A stretch of DNA of 64,000 nt from Sphingomonas sp. UNC305MFCol5.2 (GCF_000712135.1 NZ_JOOE01000001.1:310001-374000), one strand, 5' to 3'. Numbered from the stretch's first letter, positions 27,014 to 37,437 are shown. Numbers and translations are program-made. Notes: a model not told the origin generated them from the sequence alone.

Positions 27014-27052
27014 AATCCTCCCCTAAAACCAGCTAGCGGAAAATCCCCGAGA

Positions 27053-27865
27053 TCAGCGCCGGTTCCGTTCGATCAGCGCCCGCGCCTGCTCGACATGCAT
27101 CGCCTCGATCATCCGATCGCCGAAGCGCTCGGCGCCGCCAGTGGCGGCCTCGATCAAAGCCTGTGCCTCGGCCAGTTCAGCTTCGCTCGCACCGAAGGCG
27201 GCGGCGGCGATCTCGATCTGGTTCGGATGGATCAGCGACTTGCCGTCGAAACCGAGCATGCGCCCGTGCCGGCATTCGGTGGCGAGCCCTTCGGGATCGT
27301 CGAGGGCGTTGAAGACTCCGTCGAGCGCCCAGATGTGGTTCGCGCGTGCGGCCAGCACGATCGTCTGGAGCGAGAGGGCAAGGCCGTCGCGGCCCCCATC
27401 CGCGGGGATGCCGAGCGTCGCGCGCAGATCGTTCACGCCGGCGATCAACCCGGCGACCCTCGGAACCGCGGCGATCGCGGCAGCGGCGAGCACTCCCGCC
27501 GGTGTTTCGATCATGGCGAGCAACGGCTTGCTGGTAGCACGCGTAAGCATGATTGCCTGTGCCGCCGTTTCGACCTTGGGCAACACGACAAAGTCGCAGG
27601 CCGAGCGGGTCACCGCGGCGAGGTCCGCTGCAAATTCGGCGGAGTCGGCGATATTGACCCGGATCGCGCAGAGCCGATCGCCGAACCCCTCGCCCGCTGC
27701 CGCTACGGCGGCAGTCCGCGCCTCGGCCTTCGCATCGTCACGCACGGCGTCCTCGAGATCGAGGATGACCATGTCCGCGGCTAATTCCCTCGCCTTGGCG
27801 ATCGCGCGCGGATTGGAGGCGGGCAGGAACAGCGCAGTGCGCGGGGCCAGTGAGACTGTGGTCAT
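27053..27865 (-). CDS. HpcH/HpaI aldolase / CitE-like CoA ester lyase
   Basis: This 270-residue TIM-barrel protein of the CitE-like lyase family starts TALFLPASNPRAIAKARELA. Metal and CoA-binding segments include MVILDLEDAVRDDAKAEAR, FVVLPKVETAAQ, LLAMIETPAGVLAA, GLIAGVNDLRATLG and GFDGKSLIHPNQI. Stand-alone CitE-like enzymes act on citramalyl-CoA, malyl-CoA or related esters, or hydrolyse them; the exact reaction cannot be resolved here. It is divergent from the SPFH gene at 27916, with a 50-bp shared upstream region. Confidence 0.9.
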   Translation of the reverse strand: MTTVSLAPRTALFLPASNPRAIAKARELAADMVILDLEDAVRDDAKAEARTAAVAAAGEGFGDRLCAIRVNIADSAEFAADLAAVTRSACDFVVLPKVETAAQAIMLTRATSKPLLAMIETPAGVLAAAAIAAVPRVAGLIAGVNDLRATLGIPADGGRDGLALSLQTIVLAARANHIWALDGVFNALDDPEGLATECRHGRMLGFDGKSLIHPNQIEIAAAAFGASEAELAEAQALIEAATGGAERFGDRMIEAMHVEQARALIERNRR

Positions 27866-27915
27866 GGCGCGACTCTATGCTAGCAAGGGAGCGGAATTGC
27901 GAGGGGAGTCGGGGG

Positions 27916-28905
27916 ATGGACGTGCTGAACGTATTTTTGATCGTGCTGGTCGCGGTGGTGCTGCTCTACCTCTTCTCCAGCGTGAAGATCGTCACCCAGG
28001 GCTATCAATATACGATCGAATATTTCGGCCGCTTCACGGCGGTCGCGGCGCCCGGGCTCAATTTCTACCCCGCCTTTTTCTATCGCGTCGGCCGCAAGGT
28101 GAACATGATGGAACAGGTGATCGACATCCCCGGCCAGGAGATCATCACCAAGGACAATGCGATGATCTCCACCGACGGCGTGGTGTTCTTCCAGGTCCTC
28201 GACGCCGCCAAGGCGGCTTATGAGGTGTCCGACCTCTATCTCGCCTTGCTCCAGCTCACCACGACCAATCTGCGCACAGTGATGGGATCGATGGACCTCG
28301 ACGAGACGCTGTCGAAGCGCGACGAGATCAACGCGCGGCTGCTCAACGTCGTCGATCACGCGACCACGCCATGGGGCGTCAAGATCACCCGCGTCGAGAT
28401 CAAGGACATCCGCCCGCCCGCCGACATCGTCAACGCGATGGGCCGCCAGATGAAAGCCGAGCGCGAGAAGCGCGCCAACATCCTCGAGGCCGAGGGCACG
28501 CGGGCTTCCGAGATCCTGCGCGCCGAGGGGCAGAAGCAGTCCAAGATCCTCGAGGCCGAGGGCCGGCGCGAAGCCGCATTCCGCGATGCCGAGGCGCGCG
28601 AGCGCTCCGCAGAAGCCGAAGCCAAGGCCACCGAGCTGGTGTCGGACGCGATCGCCAAGGGATCGAGCCAGGCGATCAACTATTTCGTCGCGCAGAAATA
28701 TGTCGAGGCCGTGAGCAAGTTCGCGACTTCGCCCAACGCCAAGACGATCCTGTTCCCGGTCGAGGCGACTCAGCTGATCGGCACGCTGGGCGGGATCGGC
28801 GAGCTCGCCCGCGACGCGCTCGGCCGCAATCCGCAGCCGCCCGCGCCGCCCGCCACGCCTGCGCCGCGCGCGCGCCCCACGCCCTTCGGCACGAAGGAGG
28901 ACTGA
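27916..28905 (+). CDS. SPFH/band-7 membrane protein (QmcA-like)
   Basis: This 329-residue protein has one N-terminal membrane segment (NVFLIVLVAVVLLYLFSSV) followed by a band-7/SPFH domain (GYQYTIEYFGRFTAVAAPGL, QEIITKDNAMISTDGVVFFQ). A long Glu/Ala/Arg-rich coiled coil (about residues 180-240) and a proline-rich tail complete it. It resembles QmcA/stomatin-like proteins that form membrane cages or scaffolds with quality-control proteases. GGGGAG precedes the ATG at 27916. The NfeD-family gene follows after 3 bp, a classic SPFH-NfeD operon pairing. Confidence 0.94.
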   Translation: MDVLNVFLIVLVAVVLLYLFSSVKIVTQGYQYTIEYFGRFTAVAAPGLNFYPAFFYRVGRKVNMMEQVIDIPGQEIITKDNAMISTDGVVFFQVLDAAKAAYEVSDLYLALLQLTTTNLRTVMGSMDLDETLSKRDEINARLLNVVDHATTPWGVKITRVEIKDIRPPADIVNAMGRQMKAEREKRANILEAEGTRASEILRAEGQKQSKILEAEGRREAAFRDAEARERSAEAEAKATELVSDAIAKGSSQAINYFVAQKYVEAVSKFATSPNAKTILFPVEATQLIGTLGGIGELARDALGRNPQPPAPPATPAPRARPTPFGTKED

Positions 28906-28908
28906 GCG

Positions 28909-29358
28909 ATGGACGCGCTGCTCGCCACGCCCGGGCTCGCCTGGCTCATCCTCGCCGCGGTGCTCGCGATCGCCGAATTGCTGATGCCGGGGATCTTCCT
29001 CGTCTTCGTCGCTGCCGGCGCGGCGCTGACCGGGGTGGTCACGCTGATCATCCCCGAACTCGCAGTGCTGTTCCAGGTGGCGGTGTTCATCGTCGCGACC
29101 TCGGCGGCGGTGGCGATCGGGCGGCGCTGGTATGCCCGGAACCCGGTCGCGAGCGCCGACCCGCTGCTCAACGATCGCGCCGCACGGCTGATCGGCGAAG
29201 TGGTGACCGTCGTCGAGCCGATCGTCGCCGGCAAGGGCAAGGTCCGTGTCGGCGACGGCGAATGGCTCGCCTGCGGCCCCGATACGCCGATCGGCAGCCA
29301 TGTCCGGATCGTCGGTGCAACCGGGACGTCGCTCACCGTCGAGCCTGTGATCGCCTGA
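28909..29358 (+). CDS. NfeD-family membrane protein
   Basis: This 149-residue protein has three or four hydrophobic segments (AWLILAAVLAIAELLMPGIF, LVFVAAGAALTGVVTLIIPE, VLFQVAVFIVATSAAVAIG). A C-terminal OB-fold-like beta domain follows (LIGEVVTVVEPIVAGKGKV ... GDGEWLACGPDTPIGSHVRI). This short NfeD type lacks the ClpP-like protease domain of the long form. It is adjacent to the SPFH gene and probably forms a membrane complex with its product. Confidence 0.93.
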   Translation: MDALLATPGLAWLILAAVLAIAELLMPGIFLVFVAAGAALTGVVTLIIPELAVLFQVAVFIVATSAAVAIGRRWYARNPVASADPLLNDRAARLIGEVVTVVEPIVAGKGKVRVGDGEWLACGPDTPIGSHVRIVGATGTSLTVEPVIA

Positions 29359-29374
29359 TTTTCAAGGAATGACC

Positions 29375-31195
29375 ATGCGTACCACTCGCCGCGAGCTCCT
29401 GCTCGGCACCGCCGGCACCCTTGCGGCTTCCGCCCTGCCCGCTCAAGCGACTGCACTGTTCGCCGATGCGGACGCGGCGGCCGACGCGCTGCTCACGCGC
29501 ACTGCCGAGGCGTTCCTCAAACTCTATCCCGAAAACGCCACGTCGCTGGGGATCGACAAGGACAAGCGCGCGTCGCTCAAGCACCAGCTCACCGATCGAT
29601 CGCCCGAGGGGCAGCGCAAGATCGTCGCGCATCTTCGCCAGACGCTCGCCGAACTGGCCAGGCTCGACGCCGCGGCGCTGAGCCCGGTGATGCGGACCAA
29701 TGTCGAAGTGGTGCAGGCCTCCTATGGCAGCGGGCTGGAGGGGTTCGGCTTCGGCTATGGCGACGTCGCCGTCGGCAGCTGGCGCAACACGCCCTATGTG
29801 GTGGCGCAGAATGTCGGCGCCTATATCGATGTGCCGCGGATGCTCGACACCGATCATCAGGTGAAAACCCGCGAGGACGCCGAAGCCTATCTCGACCGGC
29901 TCGAATCCTATGCCGATCAGCTCGACGGCGAGACCGAGCGGCTCAAGATCGCCGCCGCGAAGGGCGTGATCGCCCCCGACTTCCTGCTCGACAAGAACCT
30001 GAACCAATTGAAGCTCGCGCGCGGCGGTAACACCGCCGGCTGGGGCCTGGTCACGTCGCTGGCCAATCGCACCGCCGGGATGGAAGGCGATTTCGGCAAC
30101 GGCGCCTGGATGCTCGCCAACGACAAGATCGCCCCGGCACTCGACCGGCAGATCGCCGAGCTCGAACGCCATCGCAAGCGCGCCACCGCGGACGCCGGAG
30201 TCTGGAAGTTCGCCGACGGCGAGGCCTATTATGCCTGGGCGCTACGCGCCGGCACCACGACTACGATGACTCCCGACGAAGTCCACCAGATGGGCATGGA
30301 CCAGCTCCGCGCGATCCAGGCGGAGATGGACACCATCCTCAAGAAGGAGGGCTACAGCCAGGGCAGCGTCGGCGCGCGGATGGAAGCGCTCGCCAAGGAC
30401 CCGCGCTTCACTTTCCCCGAAGGCGATCCCGGTCGCGCCGAGATCATGAAGTTGCTGAACACGCGCATCGCCGACATTCGCGCGCGCATGCCGCAGGCGT
30501 TCAACACGCTGGTGAAGGGTAATGTCGAGGTTCGCCGCATGCCGCCCGAGGAGGAGCCGGGCGCACCCGGCGCCTATGGCGGCCCCGGCTCGATCGACGG
30601 GACCGTTCCCGGCAAGTTCTGGATCAACCTGCGCACGACGAGCCTGCACACGCGGTTCAGCCTGCCCGATCTCGCTTATCACGAAGCGATCCCCGGCCAT
30701 GTCTGGCAGGGGGAATATACGTTCAAGCTGCCGCTTGTCCGGAGCCTGCTCCAGTTCAACGCCTATTCCGAAGGCTGGGCGCTCTACGCCGAGCAACTCG
30801 CCGACGAGCTCGGGGTCTATGCCGACAATCCGGCCGAGAAGCTCGGTTATCTCCAGTCGCTGGGGTTCCGCGCGTGCCGGCTGGTGGTCGATACCGGGCT
30901 GCACGCCAAGCGTTGGACGCGGCAGCAGGCGATCGACTGGTTCGTCACTGCCAACGGGTCGTCGGTCGAGGAAGTCAGTGGCGAAGTCGACCGTTACTGC
31001 TCGTGGCCGGGACAGGCGTGCGGCTACAAGGTCGGGCACAGCGAGATCAACCGACTGCGCGACCGCGCCAGGGCGGCGCTGGGGCCACGCTACGACTTCA
31101 AGGCCTTCAACGACGCGCTCGTGCTCGGCGGCAATGTGCCGATGACGGTGCTGGGGCACGTGGTCGATCGGTTCGTCGCCGCACGGAAGGGCTAA
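29375..31195 (+). CDS. DUF885 family hydrolase/peptidase, Tat-exported
   Basis: The 606-residue protein starts with a twin-arginine-like leader MRTTRRELLLGTAGTLAASA. The DUF885 zinc-peptidase-like motif LAYHEAIPGHVWQGEYTF and the downstream Glu in NAYSEGWALYAEQLADELG are intact and consistent with metal binding. DUF885 members are usually annotated as putative metallopeptidases or lipoproteins; substrates are mostly unknown. AAGGA lies 6 bases upstream of the ATG at 29375, so this start is preferred over one six bases earlier. Confidence 0.88.
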   Translation: MRTTRRELLLGTAGTLAASALPAQATALFADADAAADALLTRTAEAFLKLYPENATSLGIDKDKRASLKHQLTDRSPEGQRKIVAHLRQTLAELARLDAAALSPVMRTNVEVVQASYGSGLEGFGFGYGDVAVGSWRNTPYVVAQNVGAYIDVPRMLDTDHQVKTREDAEAYLDRLESYADQLDGETERLKIAAAKGVIAPDFLLDKNLNQLKLARGGNTAGWGLVTSLANRTAGMEGDFGNGAWMLANDKIAPALDRQIAELERHRKRATADAGVWKFADGEAYYAWALRAGTTTTMTPDEVHQMGMDQLRAIQAEMDTILKKEGYSQGSVGARMEALAKDPRFTFPEGDPGRAEIMKLLNTRIADIRARMPQAFNTLVKGNVEVRRMPPEEEPGAPGAYGGPGSIDGTVPGKFWINLRTTSLHTRFSLPDLAYHEAIPGHVWQGEYTFKLPLVRSLLQFNAYSEGWALYAEQLADELGVYADNPAEKLGYLQSLGFRACRLVVDTGLHAKRWTRQQAIDWFVTANGSSVEEVSGEVDRYCSWPGQACGYKVGHSEINRLRDRARAALGPRYDFKAFNDALVLGGNVPMTVLGHVVDRFVAARKG

Positions 31196-31252
31196 GACTC
31201 TGGCGACCTTCGTAAAACGCCTGAGGGAGGTGTGTACACCGCTTTAAGGGAG

Positions 31253-32479
31253 ATGACCCACTATCGGGGCATGAGACGGTCGGATCAATATGCGCCGCGG
31301 GATCGGCGCCGAAGCGCCAGGCATCTGGCCACCCCGCTACCAGAGCGCGTCTATCGCGACTTTGTCGACATGCTGTTCGACATGCGCCTGCCCGTCTTTG
31401 GACTGGCCTTCGTATTCGTGGCGATCGCAACCCTTTTTGCATTTGAATGGCACGACCCTATCATCGGCGCGCTGGCCGCCGCCGCCGTGCTGCTCACCGC
31501 AGCCCGCCTGTGGACGATGCAGGCCTTCAAACGCGCCGGTGCCGCCGCTTCCCTCAACCAGCTCAAGCGCTGGGAGCTACGTTACGCGATCGGAACCTGC
31601 GGATTTGCGCTGCTGCTGGCCGGACTGAACGTTCGGGCGCTCACCTATCACCAGCCGCTCATGCACCTCATCACGGTGAGCCTCGTCTTCGCCTTCGGAG
31701 CCGGCGTCGTGTCGCGCACCTCGGTACGGCCGCGGATTTGCATCGTCAGCCTGCTGCTCGCGACCGTCCCGACAATAGCCGCGCTCGCCGCGCACGCATT
31801 CAGCAATCACGGGGCGATGCTCCATACGCAGCTCTTCGCCATTCAGGCGCTTTTGCTTGCAATGATCACCACCCTCAGCCTCCAGAGCGTGGGGCACCTT
31901 TATCGGTCAGCGGTTCAACATCACACGATCGAGCATGATATGGCGCAGCTGGCCAAGCATGACGCGCTGACAGGGCTGGCAAACCGGCTTCTGCTGCGCG
32001 ACCGATTTCAGGATGCCGTCGTCCACGCCTTGCGCAAGGGGGAAAACGTTGCCGTCCACTATATCGACCTCGACGGCTTCAAGGCGATCAACGACCATCA
32101 CGGCCACCCGGCGGGAGACTCGCTGCTCCAACAGGTGTCCAGGCGTCTGGAAGCGACGGTAAGAGCCGAGGATACCGTTGCCCGTCTCGGCGGCGACGAG
32201 TTCGTCGTGCTCCAGGCGGGCGTCGCGCAAAATGGCGAAGCGGAGATGCTCGCGCGCAGGATCATCAAGAAACTGAGTGCGCCTTACGCGATCGACGGCG
32301 CGAGCATGAGCATTTCCGCCAGCATAGGCATAGCGATGATGCCCGATGCCGGCCGCGACCTCGAACGCCTGCTTTCCCGCGCGGACTCGGCGCTCTACCG
32401 CTCCAAGACCGGCGGCAAGGGTCGCGCGCATTTCTGCAAGCGAGAAGACGCGCCCGGCGACCATAGGGCAGTCGCCTGA
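31253..32479 (+). CDS. Membrane diguanylate cyclase (GGDEF)
   Basis: This protein of about 408 residues has five or six N-terminal hydrophobic helices (LPVFGLAFVFVAIATLFAF, IIGALAAAAVLLTAARLW, YAIGTCGFALLLAGLNVRAL and others) forming a membrane sensor of no recognised family. A C-terminal GGDEF domain (AKHDALTGLANRLLLRDRFQ, IDLDGFKAINDHHGHPAGDS, VARLGGDEFVVLQAG) follows. The active-site GGDEF is intact and an RAED inhibitory I-site stands five residues before it, so it is likely an active cyclase with product inhibition. There is no EAL domain. The start is uncertain: GTG 31232, ATG 31253 and ATG 31271 are in frame. Confidence 0.92.
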   Translation: MTHYRGMRRSDQYAPRDRRRSARHLATPLPERVYRDFVDMLFDMRLPVFGLAFVFVAIATLFAFEWHDPIIGALAAAAVLLTAARLWTMQAFKRAGAAASLNQLKRWELRYAIGTCGFALLLAGLNVRALTYHQPLMHLITVSLVFAFGAGVVSRTSVRPRICIVSLLLATVPTIAALAAHAFSNHGAMLHTQLFAIQALLLAMITTLSLQSVGHLYRSAVQHHTIEHDMAQLAKHDALTGLANRLLLRDRFQDAVVHALRKGENVAVHYIDLDGFKAINDHHGHPAGDSLLQQVSRRLEATVRAEDTVARLGGDEFVVLQAGVAQNGEAEMLARRIIKKLSAPYAIDGASMSISASIGIAMMPDAGRDLERLLSRADSALYRSKTGGKGRAHFCKREDAPGDHRAVA

Positions 32480-32495
32480 CGCCATTCGGCTGCCG

Positions 32496-32849
32496 TCACT
32501 TCTTGCCGAACAGGCCCGATATCATGTTGCCCACGTCATTGATGGGATTGCCGTCGCCGTCCTTGTCTAGCGCGCCGAGGACCCCGCCCGCCTGCCCTTG
32601 AAGCAGCGACGCGAAATTGGCCAGCGCGCCCTCGCCGCCGATATGACCGATGATCTCCTGGATCTTGTCGAGCGGGAGACCCGTTGCCGAGGCGGCGCCC
32701 TGCGCGGTGTCGCCCGGTTCGGGATGCGCCTTGGCCAGCGCGCTGACCGCGGACTCGACCTGCTCGGGCGAGAGCCCGATCTTTGCGGCGAGGTTCTTGA
32801 TATCGACGTTCTGGGTGACCTGGCCGAGAATACCATCGAATATGCTCAT
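32496..32849 (-). CDS. DUF937/YidB-like protein
   Basis: This 117-residue protein starts MSIFDGILGQVTQNVDIKNL. Helical AAKIGLSPEQVESAVSALAK is followed by LDKIQEIIGHIGGEGALANF, and the Gly/Asp-rich tail is ALDKDGDGNPINDVGNMISG. This pattern matches the DUF937/YidB family of small cytoplasmic proteins of unknown role. AGGAGGT lies 5 bases before the ATG. The tail resembles an EF-hand loop (DKDGDGNPIND), a usual feature of these proteins; calcium binding is unproven. Confidence 0.8.
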   Translation of the reverse strand: MSIFDGILGQVTQNVDIKNLAAKIGLSPEQVESAVSALAKAHPEPGDTAQGAASATGLPLDKIQEIIGHIGGEGALANFASLLQGQAGGVLGALDKDGDGNPINDVGNMISGLFGKK

Positions 32850-32883
32850 CGCGGACCTCCTGGGTGAACGCTGCCGCGACTCG

Positions 32884-33336
32884 TTAGCACATTGCCGGCA
32901 ACGGCGCACGGTCCGGTTCGACAAAGCCGCGGCGCGCTTCCACCGAGAAGAGCCGCTCACGACTGTAGAAGCCGAGCGGCCAGTCGCGGCGCCCCACCGG
33001 CGAGACCAGCAACGCGTTGACCCGCTCGGCGAGCCCAGCTTCGGGATGCGCGCGCAGGAACAGCCGCACACCCGCCAGATAGGCGCGGGTGATCGTATCG
33101 TGATAGCCACCCTCGTCGTCGTTCACGCCGCCGACGCTCTCGTTGAAGCGCGAGATGATCCCGGCGATCTCCGCGTCAAGGTCAACATCGGGCCGCCGGG
33201 TCAGCAAGTACAGGCAGGTGGCAAGATGCGCCTCATGCGTCCAGTCCTCCTTGGCGAGACTGCATGCGAGCAGCCCTTCGCCGAGACGGACGATCTCGGC
33301 ATCGGAGGCGAACAGGCGGGGAGAGAAATCGGTCAT
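32884..33336 (-). CDS. Conserved hypothetical protein
   Basis: This 150-residue soluble protein has motif-like segments DWTHEAHLATCLYLL, NDDEGGYHDTITRAYL, GFYSRERLFSVEARRGFVEP and DRAPLP at the end. The invariant-looking His, Glu and Asp residues (THEAH, NDDEGGYH) could coordinate a metal or form an active site. I recognise the pattern as a recurrent uncharacterised family in proteobacteria, but no function is known to me. It lies between the DUF937-like gene and pckA on the same strand. Confidence 0.75.
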   Translation of the reverse strand: MTDFSPRLFASDAEIVRLGEGLLACSLAKEDWTHEAHLATCLYLLTRRPDVDLDAEIAGIISRFNESVGGVNDDEGGYHDTITRAYLAGVRLFLRAHPEAGLAERVNALLVSPVGRRDWPLGFYSRERLFSVEARRGFVEPDRAPLPAMC

Positions 33337-33375
33337 CGATCGGGCTCATAAAGACCCGATCGATGACCGGGCAAG

Positions 33376-34989
33376 TCAGGCGGGAAGCGGGGCGCGGGGC
33401 GCCGATTGTCGCACCTCTTCGTCGACATGATCGGCGAATTGGGCGAAGTTCTCGTTGAACAGGTCTACGAGCTTCGCCGCGGTCGCATCATATTGGGCCT
33501 TGTTCGCCCAGCTTTCGCGCGGATCGAGCACGGCGGAATCCACGCCGGCCACGCTGACCGGAACCCGGAAGCCGAAATTCGGATCGATGCGGAACGCGAC
33601 ATGGTTCAGGCTGCCGTCGAGCGCTGCGTTGAGCAGAGCGCGGGTAAGCTTGATCGGCATCCGCTTGATGCCCGGCTCGGTGGCCATGCCTCCTGCCCAG
33701 CCAGTATTTACCAGCCAGCAATTCACGCCGCCCTTGGCGATCCGCTCCTTGAGCAGATTGCCATATTCGGAAGGATGGCGTGGCATGAAGGCGGCGCCGA
33801 AGCAGGTCGAGAAAGTCGCCTCGGGCTCGGTCACGCCGATCTCGGTGCCGGCGACCTTGGCGGTATAGCCCGACAGGAAATGGTACATCGCCTGTTCGGG
33901 CGTGAGCTTCGCGATCGGCGGCATGATCCCGAAGGCATCGGCGGTGAGGAAGATGATGTTCTTCGGCACCGGGCCGAGATTGTGCTCGGACGTGTTGGGA
34001 ATGAAGTCGATCGGATAGGCGCCGCGGCTGTTCTCGGCGAGCGTGGCGTCGTCGAGATCGAGCGTGCGGCTCTCTTCGTCCATCACCACGTTCTCGAGCA
34101 CGGTGCCGAAGCGTTTCGTCGTCGCGAAGATCTCGGGCTCGGCCTCGGGCGAGAGGCGGATCATCTTGGCGTAGCACCCGCCTTCGAAATTGAAGACCGC
34201 GGTGTCCGACCAGCCATGCTCGTCGTCGCCGATCAGCGTGCGGCTGGCATCGGCCGACAGCGTCGTCTTGCCGGTGCCGGACAGGCCGAAGAACACCGCA
34301 GTATCGCCGTCCGGGCCGATATTCGCCGAGCAGTGCATCGGCATCACGCCCCTGGGCGGCAGCAGATAGTTGAGCAGACCGAACACGCTCTTCTTCATCT
34401 CGCCGGCATAGGCCGTGCCGCCGATCAGGATCAGCTTCTCCGACAGGTTGACTGCGATCACGGTCTCGCCGCGCGTGCCGTGGCGATCGGGATCGGCGCG
34501 GAAGCTCGGCAAGTCGATGATGGTGTATTCGGGCGCGAAACCGTCGAGCGCGCCTTCCTCGGGCCGGACGAGCATCGTGCGGATGAACAGGCTGTGCCAG
34601 GCGAGTTCGTTGATCACGCGGACATTGACGCGGTGCTCGGGCTGCGAGCCGCCATGGAGGTCCTGGACGAACAAGGTCTCGCGCCGCGTCAGCTCTGCGA
34701 GGAAATCGGCCTTGAGCGCGGCGAAGTGCTCGGGGTTCATCGCCTTGTTGGTCTTGCCCCACCAGACGGTGCTCTCAGTCGAGGCGTCGCGGACGATGAA
34801 CTTGTCGTTGGCCGATCGGCCGGTGTGCTTGCCGGTCGCGACGACCAGCGGTCCGTCCTTGGTGAGCTTGCCCTCGCCGCGGCGAACGGCGTGCTCCACC
34901 AGGGGCGCGGTCTCGAGATTCCAGAATATAGTGGCGCCGGTCGCGATGCCCTGAGCATCGAGACCGTGGCGCGGGGTGCGCTTGGTCAC
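33376..34989 (-). CDS. pckA: Phosphoenolpyruvate carboxykinase (ATP)
   Basis: This 537-residue ATP-type PEPCK converts oxaloacetate to PEP in gluconeogenesis. It has the kinase-1a loop [13 protein letters not shown] near residues 233-245, the substrate-binding [16 protein letters not shown], metal-binding [27 protein letters not shown] in separate segments, and [14 protein letters not shown] at 34989 with GGAGG 6 bases upstream is the likely start. It is divergent from chvI, and in rhizobia ChvI/ChvG-type regulators and PTS components also neighbour pckA, so co-regulation is plausible. Confidence 0.98.
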   Translation of the reverse strand: MTKRTPRHGLDAQGIATGATIFWNLETAPLVEHAVRRGEGKLTKDGPLVVATGKHTGRSANDKFIVRDASTESTVWWGKTNKAMNPEHFAALKADFLAELTRRETLFVQDLHGGSQPEHRVNVRVINELAWHSLFIRTMLVRPEEGALDGFAPEYTIIDLPSFRADPDRHGTRGETVIAVNLSEKLILIGGTAYAGEMKKSVFGLLNYLLPPRGVMPMHCSANIGPDGDTAVFFGLSGTGKTTLSADASRTLIGDDEHGWSDTAVFNFEGGCYAKMIRLSPEAEPEIFATTKRFGTVLENVVMDEESRTLDLDDATLAENSRGAYPIDFIPNTSEHNLGPVPKNIIFLTADAFGIMPPIAKLTPEQAMYHFLSGYTAKVAGTEIGVTEPEATFSTCFGAAFMPRHPSEYGNLLKERIAKGGVNCWLVNTGWAGGMATEPGIKRMPIKLTRALLNAALDGSLNHVAFRIDPNFGFRVPVSVAGVDSAVLDPRESWANKAQYDATAAKLVDLFNENFAQFADHVDEEVRQSAPRAPLPA

Positions 34990-35183
34990 AATTTGCCTCC
35001 ATCTCCATCCTGCCAAATGGCAGGAAACCCCCGCGTTTTCCGCGACGGGTAATATTATTGCGCCGCCTTACGCAGGCAGCGGCGGAGGGGTCAATCCGAG
35101 TAAACGTTGTCAGCCGATTGAGCGGGCGAGAACTTTGGTCTACCCCTCGCCGTGATGCATTTCAGCAACGCCCGAGCGGCCGC
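34990..35183. promoter_or_regulatory. Divergent pckA / chvI promoter region
   Basis: This 194-bp spacer separates two divergent transcription units. It contains the AT-rich stretch GTAATATTATTG at about 35049-35060 in otherwise GC-rich DNA, a reasonable location for promoter elements. No specific operator could be identified. Confidence 0.4.
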
Positions 35184-35894
35184 ATGACCGCCACGATCGC
35201 GCTGGTCGACGACGACCGCAACATCCTGACCTCCGTCTCGATCGCACTCCAGACCGAGGGGTTCCTCACCCGCGTCTATTCGGATGGCGAAAGCGCGTTG
35301 AAGGCGCTGATCGAGAACCCGCCCGACCTGGCCGTGCTCGACATCAAGATGCCCAAGATGGACGGGCTCGAGCTGCTGCGGCGGCTGCGTGAGAAAAGCG
35401 CGATCCCGGTGATCTTCCTCACCAGCAAGGACGACGAGCTCGACGAGGCGCTGGGGCTGGCGATGGGCGCGGACGATTATATCGCCAAGCCGTTCAGCCA
35501 GCGGCTGCTGATCGCCCGCATCCGCGCGATCCTGCGCCGCACCGAGGCGGCGCAGCCTGCCGCCGAGGGCGCCGAGCCGCAGGAGCCGGCGGAGATCCTC
35601 GAACGCGGACGGCTGACGATGGATCCGGCGCGGCATCGCGTCACCTGGGGCGGCACCAACGTGACGCTGACCGTCACCGAATTCCTGATCCTCGAAACGC
35701 TCGCCCAGCGCCCGGGCATCGTGAAGACGCGCAACCAGCTGATGGATGCCGCCTATCAGGACGACATCTATGTCGACGATCGCACCATAGACAGCCACAT
35801 CAAGCGCGTGCGGCGCAAATTCCGGCAGGTCGATCCGGAGTTCGATGCTATCGAAACGCTGTATGGCGCCGGTTACCGCTTCTCGGACGAATAG
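35184..35894 (+). CDS. chvI: Response regulator ChvI
   Basis: This 236-residue OmpR-family regulator has a receiver with D9-D11, phospho-acceptor D53 in [12 protein letters not shown], Thr in FLTSKDDE and Lys in IAKPFS. Its winged helix carries the ChvI-typical [20 protein letters not shown] and [20 protein letters not shown]. In alphaproteobacteria ChvI controls envelope, exopolysaccharide and acid-stress genes. The ATG at 35184 is chosen because homology begins there. The chvG start lies inside its 3' end, 50 bases of overlap, so the pair is translationally coupled. Confidence 0.96.
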   Translation: MTATIALVDDDRNILTSVSIALQTEGFLTRVYSDGESALKALIENPPDLAVLDIKMPKMDGLELLRRLREKSAIPVIFLTSKDDELDEALGLAMGADDYIAKPFSQRLLIARIRAILRRTEAAQPAAEGAEPQEPAEILERGRLTMDPARHRVTWGGTNVTLTVTEFLILETLAQRPGIVKTRNQLMDAAYQDDIYVDDRTIDSHIKRVRRKFRQVDPEFDAIETLYGAGYRFSDE

Positions 35895-37437
35895 CGAGCG
35901 CGACCTCGCGCTCAAATGGTCGAACCGCGTCAGCCTCACGCCGAGGATTCTCGCGGTCAACATCTTCGCGCTGGCACTGCTCGGCAGCGGCTTCTTCTAT
36001 CTCGATTCCTATCGCAGCCGGATCGTCGACAGCCGGGTGGCACAGGCGCGCGGCGAAGTCCGGCTGATCGCACAGGCCGTCGCCTCGGCCACGCCCGAAC
36101 GCCGAGACCTGCTCGTGCTCAGCCTCGCCCGCGATACGGGCACCCGCGTCCGCCTGTTCGACGAGAACGGCAAGCTGATCACCGACAGCCATGAGCTGGG
36201 GCTGCGCAACTTCGTCCTGCGCGATCCCGACAAGGATCCGTTCAACCAGTCCACCGCCCGCTTCCTCGACGCAGCGATCGACACGGTCGTGGGCGCCGAC
36301 CGCGCGCCGCTCTATCGCGAGAAACCGCGCGACGGCGGCATGGAATGGCCCGACGTCCGCACCGCCCGCGAGACGCACGGCACCCCCGCCACCGTCTGGC
36401 GCGCACCCGACCGTACGCCCGTCATCACCGCCGCGGCGCCGATCACGCAGCTTGGCGTGGTGATGACCACGGTGAACGCGCGCGACATCACCCAGACCGT
36501 GCGCTCCGAGCGCTTCCGGTTGAGCGTGGTGCTGGCGATCGTCTCGCTGCTTTCGATCCTGCTCTCGCTGTTCCTCGCGCGGACGATCGTGCGGCCGTTG
36601 CGCCGACTGGCACGGGCCGCCGTGCGCGTCCGGCTCGGGCGCGCGCGCGAAGTGGTCGTGCCGCGCCTGCCCGAGCGGAGCGACGAGATCGGCATGCTCG
36701 CCCGGGCGCTCTCGGACATGAGCCAGGCGCTTCGCGCCCGGATCGACGCGACCGAGAGCTTTGCGGCCGACGTGACGCACGAGCTCAAGAACCCCCTCGC
36801 CTCGCTGCGTTCGGCGGTGGAAGGGCTTTCCAAGGTCAAGGATCCCGAGCTGCAGGAACAATTGCTGGCGATCGTCCGCGACGACGTCCACCGGCTCGAC
36901 CGGCTGATCACCGACATCTCCGATGCCTCACGGCTCGACGCACAGCTCAGCCGCGCCACGTTCGAGCCGGTCGACGTCGGCGCGATGATCGAGGCGTTGC
37001 TCGACCAGCGCGAGACCCGCGGGCTCCCGAACGGCATCCGCATCGTCTTCGATCATCGCTCGAACGGGCCGCTGATCGTGCTCGGCGAAGGCGCGCGGCT
37101 GGAACGCGTGTTCGAGAATCTGATCGAGAACGCCGTCTCCTTCTCGCCCGCGAACGGCCTGATCACGATTTCGGCCGTGACCAACCGCGAGACATTGGTG
37201 GTGCGAGTCGAGGACGAAGGCCCGGGGGTGCCCGAGGAGGCGCACGAGGCGATCTTCCGACGATTCCACTCGGTCCGTCCCCAAAGTGAAGCCTTTGGTC
37301 AGCATTCGGGGCTAGGCCTTGCCATCGCGCGCACCATCGTCGAAGGCCATCAGGGGAGCATTTCAGTGGAAACGAGAGAAGATCGATTGAGCGGAGCTCG
37401 ATTCGTGGTGCGCCTGCCCCTCGTGGAGCGCGACTGA
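35845..37437 (+). CDS. chvG: Sensor histidine kinase ChvG
   Basis: This 530-residue membrane kinase has an N-terminal membrane helix ([19 protein letters not shown]), a periplasmic sensor region, and a second helix ([20 protein letters not shown]). HAMP follows, then the H-box [20 protein letters not shown] and ATPase motifs [33 protein letters not shown] and [19 protein letters not shown] precedes the ATG at 35845, inside chvI; a later ATG at 35863 is possible. In rhizobia ExoR inhibits ChvG; no exoR is visible here. The stop overlaps the hprK ATG (TGATG). Confidence 0.95.
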   Translation: MLSKRCMAPVTASRTNSERDLALKWSNRVSLTPRILAVNIFALALLGSGFFYLDSYRSRIVDSRVAQARGEVRLIAQAVASATPERRDLLVLSLARDTGTRVRLFDENGKLITDSHELGLRNFVLRDPDKDPFNQSTARFLDAAIDTVVGADRAPLYREKPRDGGMEWPDVRTARETHGTPATVWRAPDRTPVITAAAPITQLGVVMTTVNARDITQTVRSERFRLSVVLAIVSLLSILLSLFLARTIVRPLRRLARAAVRVRLGRAREVVVPRLPERSDEIGMLARALSDMSQALRARIDATESFAADVTHELKNPLASLRSAVEGLSKVKDPELQEQLLAIVRDDVHRLDRLITDISDASRLDAQLSRATFEPVDVGAMIEALLDQRETRGLPNGIRIVFDHRSNGPLIVLGEGARLERVFENLIENAVSFSPANGLITISAVTNRETLVVRVEDEGPGVPEEAHEAIFRRFHSVRPQSEAFGQHSGLGLAIARTIVEGHQGSISVETREDRLSGARFVVRLPLVERD

